A program made the translations under genes and the position numbers. The notes beneath the pieces are model-generated. The model searched no databases and was not told the origin of the DNA. It saw only the letters and a program-made list of their open reading frames with translations. Of a stretch of DNA of 64,000 nt, positions 1-7,415 are shown piece after piece. Source of the DNA: an uncultured Mucilaginibacter sp. Lineage in GTDB: Bacteria; Bacteroidota; Bacteroidia; Sphingobacteriales; Sphingobacteriaceae. Within the stretch, counting starts at the first letter, position 1. Each line of letters opens with the position of its first letter. Where the stretch lies: contig NZ_CAJYGQ010000005.1 in assembly GCF_913773635.1 (NCBI RefSeq), forward strand, positions 1 to 64,000, written 5' to 3'.

Positions 1-108
1 GGCATGAGCATCAAAGGCCATGCGTACACCGAGGGTGTGATCTTTGCAGGTATGCAACAACAATCAGCTCAAAGCACTCCTGCACAGGTACTGGCCAGCA
101 GAGAATAA
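1..108 (+). CDS. C-terminal fragment of an unidentified protein (gene truncated by window edge)
   Basis: An open frame runs from the first base to a TAA at 106-108 and encodes the last 35 residues (GMSIKGHAYTEG... ending LASRE). It is followed about 55 bases later by a good intrinsic terminator, which supports a real gene end. The fragment has no hydrophobic helix and no motif I recognise, so no function is proposed. It converges on the PfkB sugar kinase gene on the opposite strand. Confidence 0.55.
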   Translation, partial: GMSIKGHAYTEGVIFAGMQQQSAQSTPAQVLASRE

Positions 109-164
109 GCTGCAAGTAGCAAAGCCCAAACAAGTTCCCTATTAAGTTTTCATATGTAATGTAG

Positions 165-196
165 CGGTCGTTTGATTATTCAAACGGCCGTTTTTT
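165..196 (+). terminator. Intrinsic terminator between convergent genes
   Basis: A 10-bp stem (CGGTCGTTTG / CAAACGGCCG, one G-U pair) with a 6-base loop is followed directly by six T. It lies 56 bases after the stop of the leftmost gene and 21 bases from the end of the convergent sugar kinase gene. Confidence 0.75.
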
Positions 197-217
197 ATGC
201 ACTTAATTGCTACCTGG

Positions 218-1078
218 CTATAAAAGCTCAGCGGTATAAGTTGGGTTTGCACCACGCTGACTTGCTACAAAGCCTCCAACTTTACATGCTTTTTCTAAAA
301 TATAAGGCATGGGTTGGTTATTTATTAAACCGGCAACCAGCGTAGCTAAAAAAGAATCGCCTGCGCCAACGGTGTCTACCACATCAACCTTAAAACCCGG
401 ATGTTCATAAAATTCTTCGTCATGCCATATCAGTGCTCCGTTTTCGCCGCGGGTTACACATATGGTTTGCGTGTGGAATTTTTTATGAAACTCAATCATT
501 TTTTCGCGCAGTGGCGCACTGCCATGAATAAGCATGTTGGCCTCATCTTCATTCATCTTAATTACATTGCTTAATGCAGCAAGTGTTTCAATGGTATCCT
601 GCTCAAAATGCGGCGGACGAAGATTTACATCAAATACACGTAGCGGTACAGTATATTCGCTAAGCATGTTTAGCAGGGTGTTTCGTGTCTCTGCTTGTCG
701 GCAAGCTAAGCTGCCAAACACAATGGCTTCGGCTTTTTCAATTTGCCCGGTAAATTCATCGGTTGGCTGAATATTATCCCATGATACGGGTTGAGGAATT
801 ATATAAGTTGCATGCCCCTCGCCGTTAAGCTGTACGGTTACTTCGCAAGTGGGTAAATCTTTGTCGCTTTGAATAAGCGATATGTCAAGCCCATTTTCAG
901 TCAGCACGCTCAAAAGCTCATTACCCGCCTCATCAGTGCCTATGCGGCTTACCATTGTTGCGTTTGCGTTTTGCTGCAATAAATGTCGGGCTACGTTTAG
1001 CGGCGCACCACCCACTTTCTTACCGTCATCAAAAGTGTCCCATAAAACCTCGCCGAAGCATAAAACCTGTTTATCCAT
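218..1078 (-). CDS. PfkB-family carbohydrate kinase (probable fructokinase)
   Basis: A 286-residue ribokinase/PfkB-fold sugar kinase that should transfer phosphate from ATP to a cytosolic sugar, most likely fructose. The N-terminus has the fructokinase-like GEVLWDTF motif and the sugar-binding GGAPLNVARHL segment. The C-terminal PfkB signature is DTVGAGDSF, with the predicted catalytic base at Asp241 followed by the anion-hole GAGD turn. Length is normal for the family. The start ATG at 1078 lies directly before the conserved first strand. Its convergent neighbour is a truncated unknown gene, so context does not fix the substrate. Family assignment is secure; fructose specificity is inferred from the GEVLWD motif. 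Confidence 0.85.
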   Translation of the reverse strand: MDKQVLCFGEVLWDTFDDGKKVGGAPLNVARHLLQQNANATMVSRIGTDEAGNELLSVLTENGLDISLIQSDKDLPTCEVTVQLNGEGHATYIIPQPVSWDNIQPTDEFTGQIEKAEAIVFGSLACRQAETRNTLLNMLSEYTVPLRVFDVNLRPPHFEQDTIETLAALSNVIKMNEDEANMLIHGSAPLREKMIEFHKKFHTQTICVTRGENGALIWHDEEFYEHPGFKVDVVDTVGAGDSFLATLVAGLINNQPMPYILEKACKVGGFVASQRGANPTYTAELL

Positions 1079-1148
1079 AAAAAATCAAGCAGATGAAAAA
1101 GTGTAAAACTACAAGAATATTCAATACATAATTGTTTACCTTGTGTAA

Positions 1149-1568
1149 ATGAAAAGGTATGTATTCTTAATCTTGCTGGTTTTAAGTGTGTTGAATATAA
1201 AGGCTCAAGACCGCCAGGCCATTATCAACGTACTGGAAACACAGCGCCAAGCCTGGAACAAAGGCGACCTCGAGAGCTTTATGAAAAGCTACTGGAAATC
1301 GGACTCGCTGTTATTTGTGGGCAAAAGTGGCCCCAAATACGGATGGCAAACCACGCTTGACAATTACCGCAAAGGCTACCCTAGCAAAGCGGCCATGGGA
1401 TACCTTACCTTTAATATTTTAAAAGTGGAATTATTAAGTGCAAACCATGCTTTTGTATTAGGTGGCTGGCACTTAAAACGTGCTAACGATAATCCTGAGG
1501 GCTATTTCACCTTGTGGCTACGCAAAATAAAAGGCGAGTGGAAAGTAGTGGCCGACCATTCCTCGTAA
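1149..1568 (+). CDS. Secreted NTF2-like (DUF4440/SnoaL-like) protein
   Basis: A 139-residue protein with an N-terminal signal peptide (about residues 1-19, ending NIKAQ) and a single cystatin/NTF2-like fold domain. The pattern IINVLETQRQAWNKGDLESFM followed by W, L and V spaced through strands, and the final GEWKVVADHSS, is typical of DUF4440. Such domains often form small ligand-binding cups or dimers; no catalytic residues are recognisable. It should be periplasmic. It is a monocistronic gene between two minus-strand genes. Family is clear; role is unknown. Confidence 0.75.
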   Translation: MKRYVFLILLVLSVLNIKAQDRQAIINVLETQRQAWNKGDLESFMKSYWKSDSLLFVGKSGPKYGWQTTLDNYRKGYPSKAAMGYLTFNILKVELLSANHAFVLGGWHLKRANDNPEGYFTLWLRKIKGEWKVVADHSS

Positions 1569-1610
1569 AATTAAAATTGTTATAACACGGGCATTGGCTC
1601 GGCAATCAAG

Positions 1611-2492
1611 CTACTTTGGTTCGCCTGCCTGTAGCGCTTTGTTGGCACGTTTTACAGCAAGTTCTTCTTTCCAATCCATATAACGTTTTTTGTAACGTTT
1701 TTTCAAAAAGCTATCAAACTTGCGTTGTACGGTAAGGTTATATAAACTTTTTGCCTTTATTGCCCACGATTTGTCCCAGGCACGTAGTGATATAGAAAAT
1801 GAACCGTCCAGGTATTTCATCCAGTGCCAAAAGCCGGTTGGCATAAACAGCGTATCGCCATGCTCTAATATGGTTTCTTGCCCCTCAATGCCTTCTAAAG
1901 CAGGGTATTTGCTGAAATCCGGATTTTCAATATCGTAATCTTCTAAAGCATAAGTGGCAAAAGGAATACGGTATAAGCGTTCTTTCCACTTGTAATCAAA
2001 CAGCATAACATGTTTGCGGCCATGAAAATGTGTGTGGAATATGTGCGCCAGATCAATATCGTAATGTAAAAACGTAACAGAACCGGCTCCTCCAAAAAAC
2101 ATATTAGGGTACTTGTCTAAAAAACCGCCCATTAAATCTTTTGGTGAACGGTAATCATCTAACAGGCCCGGAGCGTGTTTAATAGGATCAAAAAGGAATA
2201 TACGCAAATCGGTGGGCTCTTTTTGAATCAGATCAATATAGTCGCCAAACTTCATCTCGGCGGCCGATGCATTTATGGCTTTGCTTGGGTCGGCTTTTGA
2301 GCTATCATACAATGGTACAACTTGATCGCCAACAACTTCTTTTAAATAATCAAAGGTCCATTTTTGTAACGCCGGCCAGCTTTCAGTTGCCTTACGTATA
2401 ACCAAAGGTTTACGTGGCTTGAGGTAATTATTTATAAAATCTTCTTTAGTAATGGTATCTACTTTATCTATTTGCGTAAGATTCAAACCCAT
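1611..2492 (-). CDS. JmjC/cupin-like Fe(II)/2-oxoglutarate-dependent oxygenase
   Basis: A 293-residue cupin_8/JmjC-type protein. The double-stranded beta helix carries the iron facial triad: H143-Y-D145 (in FLHYDIDLAHIF) and H223 (in PTGFWHWM). K160 (GRKHVMLF) fits the 2-oxoglutarate-binding basic residue. The N-terminal part (KPLVIRKATESWPALQKW) matches the usual start of this family. Members hydroxylate protein or small-molecule side chains; the substrate cannot be read from the sequence. It stands alone, with a -7 promoter motif at 2516-2523. Catalytic residues are intact, so it is probably active. Confidence 0.8.
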   Translation of the reverse strand: MGLNLTQIDKVDTITKEDFINNYLKPRKPLVIRKATESWPALQKWTFDYLKEVVGDQVVPLYDSSKADPSKAINASAAEMKFGDYIDLIQKEPTDLRIFLFDPIKHAPGLLDDYRSPKDLMGGFLDKYPNMFFGGAGSVTFLHYDIDLAHIFHTHFHGRKHVMLFDYKWKERLYRIPFATYALEDYDIENPDFSKYPALEGIEGQETILEHGDTLFMPTGFWHWMKYLDGSFSISLRAWDKSWAIKAKSLYNLTVQRKFDSFLKKRYKKRYMDWKEELAVKRANKALQAGEPK

Positions 2493-2515
2493 GCTTTTAA
2501 CGTCAAATTAACATA

Positions 2516-2523
2516 CAAAACTA
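2516..2523 (-). promoter_or_regulatory. Candidate -7 promoter element of the JmjC/cupin gene
   Basis: On the minus strand this reads TAGTTTTG, matching the Bacteroidota -7 consensus TAnnTTTG. It lies 23 bases upstream of the ATG at 2492. No clear TTTG -33 element was found at the expected spacing. Confidence 0.4.
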
Positions 2524-2664
2524 ATGAAAATTGAAACAGCTAAACCGGTTCTATAGTTTTTGATGAATAGCTGACAAATGCTACAAATCGTTTTATAACC
2601 ATTACAATAACTTAATCACGATAAGATTAGCTCATCAGCATAATACGTTAAGGTATTTGATTAT

Positions 2665-2697
2665 AACAAAAAAGCCCGGCGCTCAAGGCTGCCGGGC
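2665..2697 (-). terminator. Intrinsic terminator of the fasciclin-domain gene
   Basis: Stem GCCCGGC / GCCGGGC with a 10-base loop; read on the minus strand it is followed by a run of T. It lies 30 bases downstream of the stop codon at 2728. The GCCCGG stem recurs in several other terminators of this window. Confidence 0.75.
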
Positions 2698-2727
2698 TCA
2701 TTAAATATATAAAAAGCTGGTTAGTGC

Positions 2728-3270
2728 TTATTTGGGCATTAATACGGTATTCACTACATGTATCACACCATTTTTTTGAAAAACATCGGCAATGGTAACC
2801 CATGATTTTCCACCTTTTTCATCAACAAGGTATAATTTTTTACCATCGGCCATGGCAGTTAAGGTGCCGCCGCTTACGGTTTTAATTTCGGCTTTGCCGC
2901 CACCTGCTTTAACCTTAGCTGCAATTTCTGCTGCGCTCCATTTACCGGCTACTACGTGGTAAGTAAGCACTTTAGTTAATGTGCTTTTGTTTTCAGGTTT
3001 AAGCAAGGTTTCAACGGTGCCTTTAGGTAACTTATCAAATGCCTCGTTGGTTGGTGCAAACACGGTAAACGGACCTGCTGATTTCAGGGTTTCTACCAAA
3101 CCGGCTGCTTTAACGGCAGCAACCAAAGTAGTATGGTCCTTAGAGTTAACAGCGTTATCAACAATATCTTTAGTAGGATACATTGCCGCTCCGCCTACCA
3201 TAACAGTTTGTGCGCTTGCTGCGGTTGCCATTGCTACAAAGGCAAAAGCCGCTAAAAATAATTTTTTCAT
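2728..3270 (-). CDS. Secreted fasciclin (FAS1) domain protein
   Basis: A 180-residue exported protein with signal peptide MKKLFLAAFAF...ASAQ (about residues 1-21) followed by a single FAS1 domain. The H1 motif is visible as GPFTVFAPTNEAFDKLP, the central YH motif as LTYHVVAGKW, and the H2 region as NGVIHVVNTVLMP at the C-terminus. FAS1 domains mediate adhesion or protein-protein contact outside the cytoplasm. It is monocistronic, with its own terminator. The upstream region has a small inverted repeat (3346-3359) but no perfect -7 motif. Confidence 0.85.
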   Translation of the reverse strand: MKKLFLAAFAFVAMATAASAQTVMVGGAAMYPTKDIVDNAVNSKDHTTLVAAVKAAGLVETLKSAGPFTVFAPTNEAFDKLPKGTVETLLKPENKSTLTKVLTYHVVAGKWSAAEIAAKVKAGGGKAEIKTVSGGTLTAMADGKKLYLVDEKGGKSWVTIADVFQKNGVIHVVNTVLMPK

Positions 3271-3417
3271 AATAAATGATTTAGTGTGTTGAAAGAAATA
3301 CGCAGCACAGGTATACGCGGATTTGAAAATGAAAACAACTTGTAAACACCTGTAGGTGTGAGAAGATTACGTAAAGATTGAAACCGCCGAGGCGTTATTT
3401 ACGTTTGCGCGCAATAA

Positions 3418-4539
3418 TTAAAAAAATAGCTCGGCCGCAATATGGTCTGCATAAAGCTTACCTTGTTGGGTGAGGGTAATAACCCGGTTGGTTTGTACAA
3501 GCCAGTCCTTATTCAAAAATTGCTGTGCTTCTTTCAGTAAAAGGTGTGCAGTACCGCTTTGAATAATTTCAAGCTTATTTAGATCAAGTCCCCACATGGT
3601 ACGTATCGAGGTCATGATGTACTCATTGAGGCGGTTTTCGGGTGTAAGTTCTTCCAGCTCGGCAGGTAACTCATTTTTTTCGAGTGCTGCAAGATACCTG
3701 GCATTGTTGGCCACGTTCCACTGGCGCGTGCTTCCATTATACGAATGTGCCGAAGGCCCTATACCAACGTAAGGCACGCCTTTCCAGTAATTAGAATTAT
3801 GCCGCGAATGCATGCCCGGTTTGCCAAAGTTCGATATTTCATAATGCTCAAACCCTTGTATAGTTGCGCACTCCATAAGGTGCGTAAACTGCTCGGCACT
3901 CTGACTATCGCTTACGGGCGGGGTTTGCTTTTTCTTAATTTGTGCAGCCAGTGCGGTACGTGGTTCAACCGTCATACTATATGCCGATATATGCGGAACC
4001 TCCAGCTCAAACATGCGGCTTATGTTATGTTCCCATTTAGCATTGCTAAGCAGCGGATAGCCATATATCAGGTCGGTAGTTATGTTTTCAAAGCCTGCAT
4101 CCTGCACCCGCTTTACTGCTGCATCGGCTTCATTAGCACGGTGCGCACGGTTCATCCAAACTAAATCTTCATCAAAAAAAGATTGTATGCCAATGCTGAA
4201 ACGATTGATTGCAGTTTGACGTAAAGTCCGAATTTTTTCGCAGTTCAAATCATCAGGGTTAGCTTCAATGGTAACTTCGGCGTTGCTGGCAACGCTGTGG
4301 TGGCGCCCTATAGTATCAAGCAAAAAGCTAATCTCCCCCGCATCAAGCACTGATGGAGTTCCTCCGCCAAAGTATATGGTTTCGATAGGATCGTGCGAAA
4401 GGTAGTCTTTTTGTAATCCTATTTCTTTAGCAAGCGACTGTACAATTTCGGTACGGTACTTTAGCGAGGTTGAGAAATGAAAATCGCAGTAATGACAGGC
4501 CTGCTTGCAAAAAGGAATGTGAATATATATACCTGCCAT
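3418..4539 (-). CDS. hemW: HemW-like radical SAM heme chaperone
   Basis: A 373-residue radical SAM protein of the HemN/HemW family. The [4Fe-4S] motif is C11-x3-C15-x2-C18 followed by D-F (CKQACHYCDF), the HemW form; true coproporphyrinogen oxidase HemN has a fourth Cys there. The usual IETIYFGGGTPS and ITTDLIYGYP SAM-binding segments and a C-terminal HemW domain are present. HemW binds heme and is thought to insert it into respiratory enzymes in the cytoplasm. A longer frame starts at 4557, but the ATG at 4539 (MAGIYIHIPF) is the family start. A promoter -7 element lies between the two candidates, which excludes the upstream one. Confidence 0.88.
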   Translation of the reverse strand: MAGIYIHIPFCKQACHYCDFHFSTSLKYRTEIVQSLAKEIGLQKDYLSHDPIETIYFGGGTPSVLDAGEISFLLDTIGRHHSVASNAEVTIEANPDDLNCEKIRTLRQTAINRFSIGIQSFFDEDLVWMNRAHRANEADAAVKRVQDAGFENITTDLIYGYPLLSNAKWEHNISRMFELEVPHISAYSMTVEPRTALAAQIKKKQTPPVSDSQSAEQFTHLMECATIQGFEHYEISNFGKPGMHSRHNSNYWKGVPYVGIGPSAHSYNGSTRQWNVANNARYLAALEKNELPAELEELTPENRLNEYIMTSIRTMWGLDLNKLEIIQSGTAHLLLKEAQQFLNKDWLVQTNRVITLTQQGKLYADHIAAELFF

Positions 4540-4546
4540 AACGTTA

Positions 4547-4554
4547 CAAAGATA
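4547..4554 (-). promoter_or_regulatory. Candidate -7 promoter element of hemW
   Basis: Reads TATCTTTG on the minus strand, a perfect TAnnTTTG. Only 7 bases separate it from the ATG at 4539, so the transcript would be leaderless or nearly so. No matching -33 TTTG at the usual spacing. Confidence 0.45.
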
Positions 4555-4683
4555 CAAAGCGGCGCTAAAGCTAAGTTATAGCTAGCCAATTTTAATAAAA
4601 CCGACATAAGCAACCCACTTAGTGATATATGATTTAAATCATCATTACAGAACTTTATGTCGGCTCCTTTTACTTTAAAATAT

Positions 4684-4691
4684 TAAATTTG
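4684..4691 (+). promoter_or_regulatory. Candidate -7 promoter element of the HPP-family gene
   Basis: TAAATTTG matches TAnnTTTG and lies 34 bases before the ATG at 4726. A weak TTTA at 4654 is the nearest -33-like sequence. Confidence 0.4.
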
Positions 4692-4725
4692 CAAGCCCCA
4701 ACATTTATTTCTTGGTACGTCATAT

Positions 4726-5322
4726 ATGCGTAAACACATCAAACTTCACGCACGCAGAGCCCGCTACATCATCTACAAAGAAACTTTAGTTGATTTTAAA
4801 GAGCATTTCTGGACCTTCATTGGCTCGTTTACAGGCATAGCCTTACTTGGTTTACTTAACAGCGAGTATTTTACACTTTACGATAATCTGTTCATCATAG
4901 GGTCGTTCGGTGCCTCGTCGGTTTTAATTTATGGTGTTATTAACAGTCCATTAGCACAACCACGCAATTTAATTGGCGGGCATGTAGTAAGTGCATTTGT
5001 AGGTGTAACGGTTTACAAATTTGTTCCGTGTGATATTTGGTTTACTTCGGCCTTAGCGGTTTCGCTGGCCATTATATTGATGCAAATTACCAAAACTTTG
5101 CATCCGCCCGGAGGTGCTACTGCACTTATTGCAAATATAGGCTCGGCTAAAATTAAAGCATTAGGCTACATTTATGTGCTTAGCCCAGTACTATCAGGCG
5201 TGTTAATTTTACTGCTGGTGGCCATAATTTGTAATAATGCTACCCCGCACCGTAGTTATCCTCACAATAAAAAGTGGTTTAAATTTTGGAAGCGCAGTTA
5301 CAGGTACATGAGGCATCAATAG
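4726..5322 (+). CDS. HPP-family integral membrane protein
   Basis: A 198-residue membrane protein with about four to five hydrophobic segments. The family-defining motif is LHPPGGATALIA (about residue 125), and the preceding GSFGASSVLIYGVINSPLAQPRN segment is also characteristic. HPP proteins are inner-membrane proteins; some plant and cyanobacterial members have been linked to nitrite transport, but the bacterial role is not settled. A basic N-terminal stretch (HIKLHARRARY) precedes the first helix. It stands upstream of the DUF4271 gene with a 76-base gap, but that gene appears to have its own promoter. Confidence 0.82.
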   Translation: MRKHIKLHARRARYIIYKETLVDFKEHFWTFIGSFTGIALLGLLNSEYFTLYDNLFIIGSFGASSVLIYGVINSPLAQPRNLIGGHVVSAFVGVTVYKFVPCDIWFTSALAVSLAIILMQITKTLHPPGGATALIANIGSAKIKALGYIYVLSPVLSGVLILLLVAIICNNATPHRSYPHNKKWFKFWKRSYRYMRHQ

Positions 5323-5385
5323 CGGTAAAGTAACTATTGACTTAACGCTATTGTTAAAGCTGTTAAAGCTCTGGCAGCTTTTTTA

Positions 5386-5393
5386 TATCTTTG
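5386..5393 (+). promoter_or_regulatory. Candidate -7 promoter element of the DUF4271-hemD unit
   Basis: TATCTTTG, a perfect TAnnTTTG, ends 5 bases before a GTG codon (5399) that begins an ideal signal-peptide sequence. It lies inside the longer TTG-initiated frame (5351), arguing against that start. Confidence 0.42.
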
Positions 5394-5398
5394 CAGCG

Positions 5399-6391
5399 GT
5401 GCTGCGTAACATACTTCTATATCTTATTTTCTTTGCCGGTTCGTGTTTGAGCGCGTTTGCACAAACCGATTCCAGCGAATTGTATACACAACCCGACACC
5501 GTACAACAACCACGCATTTACAAGCCTAAGCCTGCAGCAGCCGGATTGCTTGACTCTGTGGCCAATGCCCTGGCAGCCCGCGAGTACTTTGTAGGCGATT
5601 CACTTTCGAAAATATTTATTGTAAAGCCAGATTCCCTCAGGCATAACAAGTTCTATGACACATTGCTTAAAACGCAGTTTTACAGTGACTATGGCTTTAT
5701 AAGGCAGCCGGGTAAATTAAAGAGCATGCTGCGCGAGGGGAGTGCCCGACGCACGCGCGACCAATGGGTAATTGTAATTATAGTTGCTCTACTCGTTTAT
5801 ACGGCTATGCTTAACCGCGCCATGAGTAAAGATATTAAAAGTGTGGTTCAATCATTTTATAATACTCGTGTGCTTACTCAAATAAGCCGTGAAGACAGCT
5901 TGCTTAACTCGTGGGCGTTTGTTGGGCTGTTTATATTATTTGGGTTTACTTTTGGTTTATTTATTTATCAGTTAACCCAATATTATGAAGTTTACTATAG
6001 TATAAGCGGTATACAGCTATTTGTGTCATTTGCATTGCTAATACTGGTACTATTTGCGGTTAAGCTGTTTATATTGCGATTTCTGGGCTTTGTATTTAAA
6101 AACAGCCGACTGGTTGATGAGTATATTTCAATATTATATTTAACTTATTTTAATATAACATTTGTGTTTTTGCCGGTATCTCTTTGCTTTAGCTTACTTG
6201 CTGCTGCATACATACCTTATATATTAACCGGTGCTTTTGCGTTGGTAGTTGTAATATTTGTTTGGCAATATCTGCGCAGTAGCGTAAATATAATTTCAAA
6301 CATAAGATTTCATAAATTTTATTTATTTACCTATCTTTGTGCCCTCGAAATTTGCCCCATTTTGATATTAATAAAGGCACTGAACAATTAG
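5399..6391 (+). CDS. DUF4271 multipass membrane protein
   Basis: About 330 residues. From the GTG at 5399 the protein opens with a signal peptide (LRNILLYLIFFAGSCLSAFAQ), then a roughly 100-residue periplasmic part, then about six transmembrane helices from residue 120 onward. The same frame is open from a TTG at 5351, but a -7 element at 5386-5393 and the better signal peptide favour 5399. DUF4271 is a Bacteroidota family of unknown function that often sits beside a uroporphyrinogen-III synthase-like gene, as here (26-base gap). It probably forms an operon with the next gene. Confidence 0.78.
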   Translation: MLRNILLYLIFFAGSCLSAFAQTDSSELYTQPDTVQQPRIYKPKPAAAGLLDSVANALAAREYFVGDSLSKIFIVKPDSLRHNKFYDTLLKTQFYSDYGFIRQPGKLKSMLREGSARRTRDQWVIVIIVALLVYTAMLNRAMSKDIKSVVQSFYNTRVLTQISREDSLLNSWAFVGLFILFGFTFGLFIYQLTQYYEVYYSISGIQLFVSFALLILVLFAVKLFILRFLGFVFKNSRLVDEYISILYLTYFNITFVFLPVSLCFSLLAAAYIPYILTGAFALVVVIFVWQYLRSSVNIISNIRFHKFYLFTYLCALEICPILILIKALNN

Positions 6392-6417
6392 GACTTAGGT
6401 AGTTAACATTAGATAAA

Positions 6418-7176
6418 TTGGAAGACAGAAAGAAAAAGGTTAAAAGTATATTGGTTACTTTACCTAAACCTGAGAATGACAAAAATCCATATGCTGAACT
6501 GGCTAAGAAACTTAACCTGAAGATCGATTTCCGGTCGTTTATTCATGTTGAGGGTGTGCCTGCAAAGGATTTTCGTAAAGAGAAAATTAACCTGGCTGAT
6601 TTTACAGCCGTAATTTTTACCAGCCGTAACTCTGCCGATCATTTTTTCCGTATTTGCGAAGAAATGCGTTTTGAGGTACCGGTAGATATGAAGTATTTCT
6701 GCCTTTCTGAAACCATTGCACTTTATCTTCAAAAATACATCCAATACCGCAAGCGTAAGATATTTTTTGGCAAGCAAACGGCCGCTGATCTTGCGGAGGT
6801 ATTAAAGAAGCATTCGAGCGAAAAATTCCTTTATCCTTGCTCTGATGTTGCTGCCGAAGAAACCCAGAAGTTTTTGGCTGAAAACGGTTATGACTTTACA
6901 CCTGCAGTACTGTTCCGCACTGTATGCAGCGACCTGAGTGATTTGGCAGAGGTGTTTTATGATGTTATTGCTTTTTTCAGTCCATCAAGTATACTGTCAT
7001 TATACCAAAACTTTCCTGACTTTAAGCAGAATAATACCCGTATTGCAGCCTTTGGTGCAACTACACACAAAGCTGTGTTAGATGCAGGTTTAATACTGGA
7101 CATTCCGGCTCCTACACCGGGTGCTCCGTCAATGACTATGGCTATAGAACAATACGTTAAACAAGCCAATAAGTAA
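6418..7176 (+). CDS. hemD: Uroporphyrinogen-III synthase (HemD family)
   Basis: A 252-residue two-lobed HemD-fold protein starting at TTG 6418. Recognisable features are the opening SILVTLPKPENDKNPYAELAKK, the FTSRNSADHFF segment in the first lobe, the FFSPSSILSLYQNF segment in the second, and the closing RIAAFGATTHKAVLDAGLILDIPAPTPGAPSM. The enzyme cyclises hydroxymethylbilane with inversion of ring D in tetrapyrrole synthesis. Bacteroidota members of this type are divergent and often lie, as here, between DUF4271 and the gld genes. The function is a family inference; no catalytic residue is diagnostic in this family. Confidence 0.78.
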   Translation: MEDRKKKVKSILVTLPKPENDKNPYAELAKKLNLKIDFRSFIHVEGVPAKDFRKEKINLADFTAVIFTSRNSADHFFRICEEMRFEVPVDMKYFCLSETIALYLQKYIQYRKRKIFFGKQTAADLAEVLKKHSSEKFLYPCSDVAAEETQKFLAENGYDFTPAVLFRTVCSDLSDLAEVFYDVIAFFSPSSILSLYQNFPDFKQNNTRIAAFGATTHKAVLDAGLILDIPAPTPGAPSMTMAIEQYVKQANK

Positions 7177-7415
7177 TTTCATTTTTGCTGTAATTTACCG
7201 TAACCTTAAAGGTGTTTTAACCGTATAAGACGTGTAAGTTTTGATAATATAATGCCTAAATAATATTTTAGGTGAATATTATTTAAAAGTGTTTATTTGT
7301 AGCCAAACAATTTGTCAAATCTATTATTTGATAACATTGAAAGGCTAACGTAACATCCAAAGCTTCTACTTATTATCAAACACAAAAAAGGAATATTTAG
7401 GTTATTACACGAAGC

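Noticed and set aside
3418..4539. Oxygen-independent coproporphyrinogen III oxidase (HemN)
   Set aside because: The cluster motif is CxxxCxxC followed by D-F, lacking the fourth Cys of HemN; HemW fits better.
7305..7345. Near-palindrome TGTCAAAT ... ATTTGATA upstream of gldK as a promoter or operator
   Set aside because: The TTTG copies do not form TAnnTTTG with correct spacing and the arms mismatch; too weak to call.
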